Below, piece after piece: positions 1-11,727 of a DNA stretch of 64,000 nt. Source of the DNA: Isoetes taiwanensis. Taxonomy: Eukaryota; Streptophyta; Lycopodiopsida; Isoetales; Isoetaceae. The position numbers were made by a program, and so were the translations under genes. Under the pieces are notes generated by a model, which saw only the letters and a program-made list of their open reading frames with translations, ran no database searches and was not told the origin of the DNA. How positions within the stretch are numbered: the stretch's first letter is position 1; every line of letters begins with the position of its first letter. Where the stretch lies: positions 2,977,702 through 3,041,701 of the forward strand of contig JAJEKV010000084.1 in NCBI GenBank assembly GCA_021234155.1, in the 5' to 3' direction.

Positions 1-29
1 TGAAAGAACATCGGTACTTTATTAGTCAT

Positions 30-1016
30 ATGTGCATTAACGGGGTGATGTTGGTGCTTTTTGTGCAACCAGAGCTGGAGCTTAAGCCTATCTCCCACCG
101 CGGCAAGGCTCCTAAGTCAACACCATTGCCTCCAATGCCGCTAACAGGTAATGAAGATGCCGATGAGAAGATAAAAAAAAAATTTCAGACTCTTTTTACA
201 GGCAAACCAAGATTCAAATGGGCGGCAATGGAAGGAGATCTTGTATTGAAATGTCAGCTGAAAACCTCGTATGCCTACCATATTGTTGAGCGGCTGGTGC
301 CAACCCCGATGGTTGCGTTCGGATTTCTTTTAATTTGGGACAACTTCGTGTTGCTCTTATGCAAGGCAAAAAGAGCGTGGCTTCGAAAGTTCGGGTAAAG
401 TGTGCCGTTTTCACGAGGCGTTCTTGGAAAGCGCTTGAGAAAATGGCCAATCAAAGTACGGGGGTTTGAAGAAGAAGAGAAAGCAGAGAATGTTGAGCCT
501 GATCCAGCTCTGCCCAACATCAGTATCACCCAAAACACAGATCTATCAAACCTGGATTCCATTTTGGAGAACCTCGATGCTAAGTCCTACGAAGAGAGAA
601 TGGCAGAAACAAAGCGCTTGCTTGAAGAGACTGAAAAAGGTATAGAAGCCCTGGAGCCCACTTTTCAAAAATTGAGTGCACTTAATGAGAAGTTTGATGG
701 GTACATGCCTTTCTTGACAGGCGAACATAAGTTTCAATACGTGGGTGTAGAACACATGGAAACAGACCACCAGCACATGGAAGCAGACCAACAGCACATG
801 GAAGCAGACCAACAGCACATGGAAACTGACGAAGATGAGGTTCTCGGGACACAAGAGCATCAGGTACACAGCAAGAAGCAGAAGCTCTCTCATCCACAGC
901 AGATTGCTAATGAATCGGAGAAGGAACTTATAGGCGGGAGCAGTGCAGTGGACAGTGAAAAATGGGAGCCTGATTCACATCTGCGCGCAAGATCGCATAA
1001 GCGCCATGGGTGTTGA
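30..1016 (+). pseudogene. Unidentified coding remnant with tandem HMEADQQ repeats
   Basis: One reading frame runs from 30 to 1016, broken by a TAA at 396-398. The first part (about 120 codons) is basic, with a W-A-x-x-E-G-D-L-V-L-K stretch faintly like a SANT/Myb helix. The second part (about 200 codons) is acidic and glutamine-rich, with a predicted coiled-coil look around 560-690. It also carries four near-identical heptads of the type HMEADQQ at about 753-830. Near 364-470 an alternative frame stays open, so the TAA may sit in an unspliced intron (possible intron about 290-364) or mark a frameshift. I recognise no family with certainty. It lies about 3.9 kb upstream of a Helitron-like 3' end on the same strand, so it could be captured gene sequence, but no 5' terminus was found to prove that. 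Confidence 0.35.
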
Positions 1017-1149
1017 TTCGAGAGGTCCGCAGGTTATTTGAGAGATGGACACAACACAAGCTATGGAATTGGGTAGAGAGCATGTCAACCGCATGGCCAA
1101 TGAAATGGGTGTGATACCTGATCAAGTATCTGAAACACAATCAGAATAA

Positions 1150-4100
1150 TGAATGTTGTATATTACTTCCTTCAATGGAAATTTTGGTTTCAGGAATATG
1201 TATTACCATATCTTTTTGTCTTTAACCATAGCTTTTACCATATGTTTAATGCTAAAAATAATCGCGACCGCGATCCTCTGTAGCAATTATATGGCTTTAA
1301 ATACTGAATTTTTTGTGATATGCTTGCTCCTCGGTACCTTATTTTAACACAATGCTCTCATATGGTCTTAATAAAAGGCTCATTATTTTGTCTCCTTTCA
1401 GCTGCGAAACATCGCGTTCGCGATTCTTGCGATAAGTTTGTGCATTCCCTCCTACTACCTTCTACTGGCGATGGACCTTTGCATGAGCTGTAAAAATTAT
1501 ATTTCCGCAGAACACTGAATCATTTGCAGAATTTGTGCAAAAAAACGCCAACTTTTACTCAGTTGGTAGCAGTTTTTGCACTGTATGGCTACCCGCTAAC
1601 CTATTTCATGCTAAACGAGAATTCCAAATTTCTCTAATTAATGAAATCATGCTTAACTGTGCCCAATGCTTATTCGATTCTGATTTTAAACTGTTCTTAT
1701 TCTGCAGTGTCCCTTTTCACTGCAGATCAAACATTCTTTTGTCAAATTAGCACAGAAGTATATGAGGAGGATAATTAAAGGGTTAGATTGTATTGGCACA
1801 ATTTCGCTAAAACCAATGAGAGAGTTTTTACTTCTGCAAGGAGTGCGATTTGCATTTCATGTGCATCATGTAATATCTGAATACTTTATAATTTTGATTA
1901 GGTTGGTTTCAATTTGGGTGCCTGCATATTTGCAGTTTGCCGGTGGCTATGATCATTTCGGAGTATGCACACCTTTGAGGAGCTTCAGAGAAGCGCATGT
2001 AATTGCTAAAGCCTGCATAAATTTTTTATGCTTGCAAAATAAAGGAAATGTACACAAGCCATTGCTGCAGTTGGGTGTGGAGTGTATTGGCAGCAAACGA
2101 ACCCTTTCAATGCCAATCTGCCTTTCCCTGAATTGGAACACACGAATCAACAAGCAAAAACTACAGTGATTCATGCAGCGAAAACAATTTAGCAATTTAG
2201 GTCATCATTTATTCTTTACCATTTTGTGCAAGCAGAAATTAGAAGAAACGTGATGGCTCAGCCACATCTAGATAAGGTAGTGTTTTCTGAACTTTTATGA
2301 TTCTGGAGTATAATTTGGGGTGCTGGTCAGTTTAGACGCTGCGTCATGAGTCTGTTGATGAGCTTTTTTTTGTGCAAAAGCTTTCATTTATTCATTTGCA
2401 GATGCCTGTAGATAAAAAAAAATGCCTCCAATCAGAGCTAAATCTTGATCTGAGACAGACCCTTCTCATAGGAAATAAGTGAAGATTCAATGTATAATTT
2501 AGCTGGAATCTTGCTTCTTCAATCTTTCAACTCTGATACAAAATCTCCAGGCTTAATTGGCTTGCTTCACCAACATATAGACTATGATTTGTGCAAGATA
2601 AAGCTTTCGTTAAATAGGGCTTCTCTCATAATTTTTGTACTGTTATCAATCTGGTACCATGATTTTTAGAGCCATGATTGCAGTGAAGCAGTATTGAAAT
2701 GTACAATTGTGAAATACGTCACGGCATGGCAAGGGATGTGTAGCCTATGTGCATTGAGTTAAGTATTTGTTAGTAATAGGATCTTTCTATTTTATTTCAG
2801 CCCTTATCTTGATATTATGATGTTATAGTTATTGGATTGGATCTAGCCCTAAATCAGAAGGCTGAAATCCCTCGAATAATTTTGATGGCTGACATCTTTA
2901 GAATAATTGCACAAGGCCCTTATCGAAATTAGGGTTCTTCTTTAACTCATACTTCTCCCGGCTCGATGTCAGCGGGAAGACGATAGGGACGCCAGTTTGC
3001 CAGCATCCAGGTACAATGCCATTGTCTATTGTAACATCAGTGTTGCTTGAAGCTTGACTTCTTTGTTAAATAAGTTAATGACTCCTCTGTAGAAATAGTG
3101 AAATTCGTATAGTCGCTCAGAGATGGCGATTGCCTTCTACAATAACAATAACAATAACAATATACGACTTTCCATGTTTGCAGAGAGGTTAATTTCTGAG
3201 GATTTGTGAACCATTATGGATCATTGCTGAATAGGATATGGAATAAAATTTTATGCAGGCATGTAGGAACTAAGGTCTGGCAGAATCCTCCTGTGATCAT
3301 ATCCATATGGACTCTAGACTCTTCCTCCACAGGCTTTCGCCAATTTTTATCTCTTTTTGCAGCTTGCTCATAAGCTGTTGAATCTGCATGGTCCAAAGCC
3401 TTTGCCATGAGTGCCCAATATGTGCAAATCTTCTCGAATTGTCTCTGTTCAAGTGCAGGAAAGGATGAAGAAAAGGTGGATTGAAATAGATCTGGCATGT
3501 ATATCATAATAATTTGGACATTTATATCATTGTCAGAAACAGAAGCATGTTCTTGCAGTTCTCCAACTCTGTTACCTAATATGATACCTGTTACCTGATA
3601 TGATACTTTAACTGATTGATACTCTGTTGCCCACTACTTTGATGCTCTGTTAAACTTGCTGCTACTGTAGAGTTAAAGATATTTTCAAACAAGTCTCCAT
3701 TAAATTCTAATAACTGGCATGGTCTGTGCTAACATGCATATCCACGTACCCATAGGCTATTTATGTTATAGCCAATAAATATGCATTTAATATCTTACTC
3801 ATCTATGCCTCATGAGCTGATGTTTGAATCACCCGGCACTCATATCTTTGGAAGTGGTGGGATATTGTTGCCCTTACAACTCTGGTATTGTCAAATATGG
3901 CTGGTATACAAATTCGAAGATCTTCAATAACATCCATAATTAGGACAACACATCACGACAAAGGCAGTATACAAATTATGAAAGCCCATGTTCTGACTAT
4001 ATTGCCTATCATGTTCTGCATATATTGCCTGTGCTGCACATTTTTAACTTTTTGACTCATCTTATAAACAAGATGTCCATGTTTGACAAGTTCATTTGAA

Positions 4101-4870
4101 CTATTTTCAAATATTGTAGATATCCTATTGAAAAGATTTATGCCCTATTGAAAAGATTTATGCTCGAGACGTACATACTCTTACAACAAATATATCTCTA
4201 GTTGCAGCCACAACTATTATTTCTTTATCTTAGTCGATTAAATTTGCGAAACTGTATAATTCAAAATTGGTTCAAGCATCAATGTCTCTCCAACCATCTG
4301 CCCTAGATCCGACTTGCACAATAGCCTAAGAACTATAACCTCATCATCTTCCAGAAACTCTTCATTTATTATGGCATGAACCACTAGCAACCTGTATATG
4401 AACCTTCCATTCTCCCCCTAATGCCATTTTCTTCATTCCAGGCTCTCTTCACATCTCAATTTCATTTATGGACCCTTTCATCATGTAATGGTTTTGTAAG
4501 TTCTTTTGTTATCAAATAACACATTTGAATGTACAAAATGATTATGCAATTTTCACACGCTTTTTTATTGACATAATATTGTATTTTTCGTTATCGCTAT
4601 ACATACAGCTAGAATTCACAATAGTGGACCTAGACTTTTAATTCTTTAACTTAAATTAATGAACGGATAATGAGCATCATTCACTATGTCTAAAGTGTGT
4701 TAAATTCATGTGTTATTGGCATTATATATATTGTTATTATTTTGTAAGAGATTAAAGACTGGAGCAGAAGGAAAGAGCTTAGAACACACTAAGTTTTAAT
4801 ACTGAGCTAGGACCAATCCCTTAGGATGTCTCATCCTTCTCTTGAACATCATTTACATACTCCTAACTTA
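1150..4870. other. Long non-coding stretch, no gene recognised
   Basis: The sequence is AT-rich with scattered short open frames but no recognisable domain. A short AACAAT-type microsatellite sits at about 3141-3163. The minus strand at 3214-3507 has a 97-codon open frame with protein-like composition (rich in K, E, A, W), which I cannot place in any family. Confidence 0.4.
3141..3163. repeat. (ACAATA)n short microsatellite
   Basis: Four consecutive AATAAC-type hexamers follow one another directly. Too short to be more than a simple repeat. Confidence 0.7.
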
Positions 4871-4871
4871 T

Positions 4872-4899
4872 GCCCAGCAACGCTGGGCACCGTTACTAG
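4872..4899 (+). mobile_element. Helitron-like 3' terminus (hairpin plus CTAG)
   Basis: GCCCAGC (4872-4878), loop AAC, then GCTGGGC (4882-4888) form a perfect 7-bp GC-rich hairpin. Seven bases later comes CTAG (4896-4899), followed by T. This is the canonical Helitron 3' end (subterminal hairpin, CTRR, insertion before T). The element body would lie to the left (lower coordinates). I could not find a matching 5'-TC end, so its length is unknown. A close relative of the last 16 bases occurs in inverse orientation at 59032-59049. Confidence 0.6.
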
Positions 4900-6068
4900 T
4901 ATTCTCTATGGTTTGATTAGGTTTGAATATTTCATATTGTTTATTGAAACTTATCTAAATAGAGACCAGATCCTTCTTTTATGGGCACATACCTATAGAT
5001 GATACAGTAGTACATGGCAATGGCAAACACGAATGCTGTCATATGCACAAAAATCCAACTAATTGAATAGGCTTCCTTCTATTCTGTCAATCAAAGCAGC
5101 TGACTCAACATGGAATTTGGAACATAAAGCAATGAGTGTCTGTGCTGATATAGCTGCCCCCTTCCTCTTGTAAGTGCAAACTGGTCAAGAATGTCTTCGT
5201 GGTTTCAAAAGATCATTGCTCAAATGATGAAGAACCAGTTTTAAAGCCTTGATAATTTTTCTGATTTGTCGGGTATACATTGCAAAATCCCAATTCTGGT
5301 GCATTAACCTAATCTATGTGGAGCCTTACAGTTCCAGCATTGTGACACATTCTGTCCTTATTGCATATAAAAAGAAAATTCAATTCAATAAGAAAAAAGT
5401 AGTTACTTGCTTCATTTCGATTTCACTACTGATTCAAATAATTTTGTAACTAATGTTTCTGGTAAGTTTTGTTCAATGTCATTGCCTACTTGTCCTAAGA
5501 AGAAACACTTTCTCCTCTTTGACTTTGTTCTTTCTTAAGGTTTGGAATTGCTCATCCCAGTCCACAGACGAAAGGCATATGGTCAGGCTGTTCTATTCTG
5601 TAAAGGAACCACTAGTCCTTTTCCAGACAATTTGCATTTGCAGCAAAATTTTCAGACATCCCAATAGTTCCTCCATATTCTATACTTGTACAGCTATAGA
5701 GGCATGGTCCTTGATAAGCTTTGTCTGATGATATCATGGTCATTGGGTTAAGTCCTTCAGTCTGGCCTTTGAAAAATTAGCGCAGTCATGCTAGATAAAT
5801 AGCATAAAGAATCAACATATTTTGAGTCCAGTCTGAGTATGTGCAACAAAGGCAGACCTAGAGCCATATGTACAGAGACACAAGAATTATTAAGACTTGT
5901 TCACTTCTTGCCAACTGATGAGACTGCCCATCAGGCACTAGTAGGACCTCTTATAACTTGACTATTACTAGGCCAGATCTTACTCTTGCTGTAGGTCGCG
6001 TGAGTGCCCCAACATAGATGCGTAGGAATGCAGCAAAGATAAATACAGATGCATCGGTCGGCAAAGGT

Positions 6069-6290
6069 GCTGCGTTGATAGATATGAAAGGTGATAAAAT
6101 TTTGACCTGTTAATTCCAACAATGCCATATCATCTAGTTTGATACCATGCATACGAGCGAATTGGCGCCATCCAATACCGAGACCTTTGTATGTAGAAGT
6201 AGATAACGACCGAATCCATTTGTTCTTGCCACAAAAAACTGTTATGTTCACCATGCTGCCATGTTGTGCAAAAATATAGGCTGAAAACCT
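6069..6290 (-). pseudogene. B3 DNA-binding domain fragment
   Basis: Reading leftwards from 6254, the frame contains the second half of a plant B3 domain. An N-I-T-V-F-C-G-K-N-K-W segment (the usual 'G..W' strand) is followed by G-W-R-Q-F-A-R-M-H-G-I-K-L-D-D, equivalent to GWxxFvxxnxLxxGD, then L-L-E-L and F-I-T-F-H-I-Y. The preceding strand (F-Q-P-I-F-L-H-N-M, about 6255-6290) is in another frame, so a frameshift or indel lies near 6250. B3 domains belong to ARF, RAV, LAV and REM transcription factors; the variant DD in place of GD suggests a REM-type or decayed copy. No further exons were recognised. Upstream of the break (to 6556) an open frame continues without identifiable motifs. It is most likely a gene fragment rather than a working gene. 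Confidence 0.5.
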
Positions 6291-7480
6291 CTTTGCATAT
6301 ATACAACTAATGGTTTTCTATATGTAGTTTTGCATAGATTGAAAGTGAAGCTTTCAAAATCAGATTTTGTTACGAATTTGGGCGATTGGAGCTGATCTTT
6401 CAGCACCAGGGGTGGCCTGGAGTTGGAATTCTTCTGAGTTACCATACTTGTCAATTTGGTAAGTATTTCAAGAGATTTTGAAATTTCTGTATAGGTGTGC
6501 CTAGACTTTTCAGGAAATTTTGGATCTGAAAATTCATCTAAGCAATGGTAATTCACATGTTAAGGATGTAGCATGTGGCTTAGTGTCTTTATCTCATTCC
6601 GAGTCATATTATGCAGGGCCAGTTTTAGAAATCCTTAAGCTGGTTTTGAGATACCTCTTGTTCTTTGTCTTATGTCAGAAATGTAGTTGGTTTATTTTTT
6701 TTCTCAAGTTCGCTTTATCCAGTTCTAAGCCCATGCTATTGGCGACGAATCTTAGCCTGATACTTGATGAAAGTAAAAGTTTGTACATAGCCCGAACCTT
6801 CTTTTTTGTAATTTACTTTCCTCCTTATCATCTGGATCTTCGATATTGGCAGTTAAATATTTATCTGACAGAATATGGCCTGCGCTTTTGATTTCTATGG
6901 CTGTTAAAAAATGTGCGGCTCACATTTCCTATTTCTTTGCATAACCTGAGACTTCTCTCTTAATAATCCATGGCCCAGTTCATTTGAATACGAGTTAAAT
7001 CCAGCAAGACACAAATGCTCTTAAAAGTGCATGATTGTGCAAGAGGATGCTGAACACAAAACAATATGGCTTCTGACACCATCGGCCATTCTTAGTCATT
7101 TCAATTTAAGTACTGTTATGTATCACACATTGTAAGGGTTGTGATTCCTTCGGGGAGAGCGGGTGCAGATTGCTCCATTGTAATTACAGACCTGTTGTGA
7201 CTAATTGTACTCCCAGTGGGATTCCACATTTGAAGCGAGTGCATCCCACAATTAGATCTGATTCGAGTCCAATCTTGGCAACCATTGTATGGAGAAACTG
7301 GCCCATAATAATGTCTTTTATGTTAGCACAAGGCCCTGAATGCACTCAAGAATGCGATTTCATTTACATCTATGCGTTCTTTTTGCATCTGCTTAAAGCA
7401 ATCCAGCAATAACAACAGAAGCCCCTTTCATGCTCTGCACGTTGTGCCATCATCACATTTCATGAAAAAATATCTTGTTC

Positions 7481-7727
7481 AGGCTGCCAACATGCTTTCA
7501 TGATACTAACAAAAGTAATTTCATTTGTACATATTTCGTTTTCTCCATATTTTCAAACTATTGTAGAGCCAGGCTGCCAACATGCTCTCATGACACTAAC
7601 AAATGTAATTTCATTTGTACATATTCCCTTTTCTTCATATTTTAAAACCATTGTAAAGCCAGGCTCCAACATGCTTTCATGACACTAACAAATATAATCA
7701 TTTGTATATATTCCCTTTTCTCCGATT
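7481..7727. repeat. 90-bp tandem repeat, 2.7 copies
   Basis: Units begin at 7481, 7571 and 7661 with AGGCTGCCAACATGCT or a close variant. Copies differ by a few substitutions and small indels, and the third is truncated. No coding sense was seen. Confidence 0.85.
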
Positions 7728-7877
7728 ACCCTTGCCTTCTCTACATCCACCTCCACCTCCACTTGCACTTCTACCTGCACCTACAGCTCCAGATCCACAC
7801 GAGTCTATTATAGGTATAAATTTCAACCTAGTTTCTTCTATAAATAGGCTATATACATATTTTCCTATATGTTGCAG

Positions 7878-7942
7878 GGCGTGGGCATGGACGTGGGGGA
7901 CGTGGTGGGGGTACATCACCTATAGACTTTGAAAAAGTGCAG
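7878..7942 (+). other. Possible RG-rich mini-exon
   Basis: A TATGTTGCAG acceptor at 7868-7877 is followed by an open stretch encoding R-G-H-G-R-G-G-R-G-G-G-T-S-P-I-D-F-E-K-V-Q, ended by a good GTAAAT donor at 7943. RGG-box composition is typical of RNA-binding proteins. No matching flanking exons were identified. The proline-rich frame at 7735-7815 upstream could be one but is not convincing. Confidence 0.25.
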
Positions 7943-8269
7943 GTAAATATTTTTCACACTTCCATAATAATTTGTGGTTCAATAATTTTCTTTCTTCATT
8001 GTCTTCTTCAATAGATAGATCAGGATTGGCCTTCCTTGCCATTTTTTTGAAGAAGTGAAGAAGTAACATTAGGCCCCTTAAATCCTATTGTTTCCCGTTT
8101 CTTTGGTCTTCTTGCCATGATTTCTGAACCTATACATAAAACATAAACATTAAATACCAAGGCATGCATCACAATATGATTTGAGGCATTCCTAATCATA
8201 AAGCATGCATTAAAATACAGTTTGAGGCATAACTGATCAAAGAACATGCCTGATATAAAACAGGACTGA

Positions 8270-8465
8270 TGAATGAAGAATATGAATTATAGATTGAGAA
8301 TGCTAGAATGGATTGAGAAAAAATAAGAATGAATAAGAATGAGAGAAATAAGATCATCAATGATAGAAATAGATTGAGAAAGAATAAGAATGCCAGAATG
8401 GTTTGAGAAAGAATAAAAATGAATAAGAATGAGGGAAATAAGAATGATTAAAATGGATTGAAAAG
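8270..8465. repeat. Imperfect purine-rich repeat (GAATAAGAATGA-like)
   Basis: Words such as GATTGAGAA, AATAAGAATGA and GAGAGAAATAAG recur in irregular order over about 200 bp. One strand is almost pure A and G. Decayed minisatellite or low-complexity DNA. Confidence 0.7.
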
Positions 8466-9442
8466 AAACGATACCGAGAAAATGATATCAAGGCTGGTCT
8501 ATTGAACTATTAGAGATCACCACTTCTATTAGAAATCATCACTCCTTTGCTTGCCAACAAAAAAGAGCTTCTAAGCTTCTTCTCTCACTCTCTGCTATGG
8601 ATACTAGAATCAATAACAAAGGGCGGGAGATGTAGCCCAAGTCGCCTCCAATGAATACAATCACCTCTCGCATGGCTGCTACTGCCCTGGCTGCCTGGGT
8701 TGGAGCTGGATCCTGCCGCCGTGCTTCAAGAAAAGCTTGAGAAAGAAAAAAAAGAGAAGACTTCTAGGGCACATGAATGAAAAAAAATGTAATAGAAATT
8801 ATAATTTATTTCTATATATAGTTAGGTCCTCGACTCTTCAAATAAAACTCAGACTTTTGCCTTTTCCTATTAACATAAATGGGTTGTTTGTCGTAATCCC
8901 TTCTCTCTCTCCTCTTTTTTTTTTCGGCTGGAAGTAGGTTCCGACATCTATATTAATAAATCGGTCTTTTATGCTTTTATTCGAAAATTCTGGGAGGAAC
9001 CCCCCTAATTTCGACCCTTATCCGCCATAGCTGGAAAGAAAAATGCAAAAAAATGCCATGCCTGGAATTTCCACCTACTGGTAGCTTATGTGTCGTAGTC
9101 GCCAGTCGTGGTTTTTGGTTGTAAACCAAGAAGCAACCAATTTTACCTGCATTCTATTGTTTTACCGCATGTATCCGGCTAATTTTACCTGCATTTTGCC
9201 AATTTTGATCTATTTCGCACAGCTTACATTCATTCATATTGCAAGGATGACACCCCAATCTAAATTCCGAGGTGATCTAAATTCCAGGGTGAGGCTTTGA
9301 TACCCCCAATATACATTTCTATACCGAGGGGCTCCAAAAAGAGTAGAGGGCCTCCCAAAATGTTAACTAAATTTTTAAGGAGGGGGCCAAAAGAAGGTAC
9401 CCAAAACTCACCTCCGCATTAATGTCGGGGGCATCCACCCCT

Positions 9443-9690
9443 AAAACTTGGAAAAGGGGGAGGGGGTACCTAGAAAGAGGTCATGTGGCGTCGTGTAAAA
9501 CTTGGAAAAGAGGGAGGGGTACCTAGAAAGAGGTCATGTGACTGCCGTGTCTACTGCCTCGGTGCAACCCCAAAATTTAAACCTAGACCTGGGGCTTAAA
9601 TTTCGAGTCGTCACCCCAAAATTTAGACCTAGACCTGGGGCCTAAATTTCGAGGGGCCTAAATTTCGAGGTGTCACTACTGCCTCTGGCA
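9443..9690. repeat. Cluster of short tandem duplications
   Basis: A 54-bp unit beginning AAAACTTGGAAAAG is duplicated at 9443 and 9497. A 46-bp unit beginning CCCCAAAATTTA is duplicated at 9568 and 9614. The word CCTAAATTTCGAGG then repeats at about 9641 and 9657. The surrounding 8.95-9.75 kb is otherwise without recognisable genes. Confidence 0.75.
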
Positions 9691-10077
9691 ACCCCCAAAA
9701 TTAATTTAGACTTGAGTGCGCTCTTATATGTCAAATGTTTGCATTTCGGGCAATCCAAAAGGAAAAAAAAAAAAAGCTGAGTCATTTTACTTTCCTAATT
9801 ACACTATCTTAAACTGAAGAGAATTCAAAGGAGAATGCTGTTCCTCTTGTTTCACGTGCCCTTTCATATGTCTTAATTCAAGGTTTCCTTTCTATAAAGC
9901 TACATATATATGCCACTGAAACTAAAAGGGAAAACGATACTCTGAACAATGCAAACTTTTACTTTGCCCTATATTACTATCTACAGAGAGGCACATTTGC
10001 TGAAAAAGAAGAGCATGCTTCCACAAGTTCATCCGTTCTGTTCGGTTTCCATGATATTTATACTTTACAGAACTGGC

Positions 10078-11026
10078 TCATTTTCCCCATTTCCAGAAAA
10101 CGTTGGATCCACACTTGTATTTATCTTTGCCTTCGCATTCCACCTTCAAATCTTCTGTTAAGAACTTAACATCCTGCAACAAAGACAAGAATCAGCGCAA
10201 GGAAGATGATATGCTTCTATGAATCTACTCTGATTTTGCCATATATTACCGTTTTCTTGGCAAGATCTTGACAACCAGTGAAGTTCTCTGGAAATTTGCA
10301 TGTTCCAAATGTAACAGTATAAGCCCTGGCCAAATTCGCACCACTGGTTGCCAATCTTTTTTTATCATTGAGGTCCTGGATAAAGCTAATGACTTAGCGA
10401 AGCTAAAGCACAAAACCCCTCACAAAATTATCTAAGAAACTACAATTTCACGAAATTTGTTGCCAATCTTTTGTTATCATTGAGATCGTGCAGCAAGTTA
10501 ATGGCTTAACAAAACCAAAGAACAAAAGTCCTCAAAAGCGTCTTGCAAGCTACAATTCACAAAATCGAAATTGAAATTGATATTCATGTCTTTTAATGTT
10601 CAAAAGACGACATATTACACATGTTTCTAGAAAAATGAAGTGTTATACTTTTAAATTCTTACTCGTCGGTGGAGTTGATCCATTTAAAACAGATTAAGCT
10701 ACCATTTGCATTACAGATTAATCCTAACCTAAACAATCTTGAAATAGAGCATATAGAAATAGGAATACCTTGTTAGCAGCGCTTTTTGCCAAAAGATCAT
10801 CGACAAGGGATGCGTTGGCGTTTCCAGAAACAGAAGAAACAATTCCTCCAACAAGAACACCGGCAGCAAGCTTCAAAATGTTCCGTCTACTGGATTCTTC
10901 GGGAGAAATAGAAGCCCTAACAAGAAGAGAGCCCTTTTGCTGGGACGATCCGGCAGCGCTAGACGGCTTGAGGCCATTAAGGGAGACGGCGGCCGTGGTG
11001 GATCCAAGAAAGGAGGTGGTCGCCAT
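10078..11026 (-). CDS. psaN: Photosystem I reaction centre subunit N (PSI-N), three exons
   Basis: Nuclear gene for the small lumenal, extrinsic subunit of photosystem I that helps plastocyanin-dependent electron transfer. Exons on the minus strand are 11026-10769, 10375-10250 and 10173-10078 (258, 126 and 96 bp, all phase 0), giving 159 residues. Introns start GT and end AG. Residues 1 to about 75 form a bipartite transit peptide. An S/A-rich stromal part is followed by S-S-R-R-N-I-L-K-L-A-A-G, a twin-arginine motif with hydrophobic core, ending near A-N-A; this fits the Tat route known for this subunit. The mature part shows the PsaN signature: LNDKKRLATSGAN, then FGTCKFPENFTGC, then CEGKDKYKCGSNVFWKW, with four conserved cysteines. 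A two-residue GK tail follows the usual FWKW end. Length fits the family (about 170). No stops or frameshifts, so I take it as functional. Confidence 0.95.
10348..10565 (-). repeat. 112-bp tandem duplication covering exon 2 start and intron 1 of psaN
   Basis: TTGCCAATCTTTT followed by TATCATTGAG starts at 10348 (in exon 2) and again at 10460 (in intron 1). Similarity continues for about 100 bp in each copy. The second copy thus holds a ghost of the first nine codons of exon 2, but its acceptor position reads GCACG instead of CCAGG, so it should not be spliced. Confidence 0.8.
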
Positions 11027-11078
11027 ATCCGCGCTTAACTAAACCCATCGCTTCTCCACCATATCATGCTTCTCCGCG

Positions 11079-11095
11079 ATAAGATATGGATAACT
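11079..11095 (-). promoter_or_regulatory. Paired GATAA (I-box-like) motifs upstream of psaN
   Basis: GATAAG and GGATAAC lie within 17 bp, some 55-70 bp upstream of the psaN start codon. I-boxes (GATAAG) are common in light-regulated plant promoters. They could also be in the 5' UTR; no TATA box was evident. Confidence 0.3.
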
Positions 11096-11727
11096 TGCTT
11101 GCTTACTTGGCATCCTCCTATTCGTCCCTGAGAACTTGATATCACCACCTAGGTCCAATCTGATTATTCCAAAATTGAGTTAAACGAAACCCATTTGATA
11201 TTTCGAATATTCGAAATTCAGATTTTGACGCTGGGACATCTGGAATAGTAGACCTAATAATGCAGGTCATTTTAAGGAAGGACGAGGCTATTTTTACGTT
11301 CTTTGGCCTCTTTCTCCTTATCGGCGTCTTCCCATAGCAGTTTACCCCCACCCAGTTTCTTTTGTCTTAGTTCCCTCCCTACCCACGATAGGTGAGTGGG
11401 AGGTAGACTAAGAAGTCTACTTCCGTCGCCACGGAATTTGACGAAATTGAGAGATAAGAGGTCATATAGTCATGCATTGATAGGAAAGCACCTCTAGTCA
11501 ATGCCTACTACGGGGAGGACGCCATCTTCCACGCCTAGGGCGACGAAAGGTGTAGGCATGAGTGATCATCCTAGGCATTATAGTGCATTGTCTCCACGGC
11601 CACGATGGAAGAAGCATCCTCTTCCTACGTCGGGAGATTAGTTTTGCATCCATATAGTTAATTAAGTGTAATTAAATCGGTGGTTCTCTAATAACCAACT
11701 TTATAATAAATAAATGTGTATTAACGT

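Noticed and set aside
8020-8247. Minus-strand frame with MARRPKKRETIGFKGPN
   Set aside because: Basic start looks protein-like, but no partner exon or family could be named.
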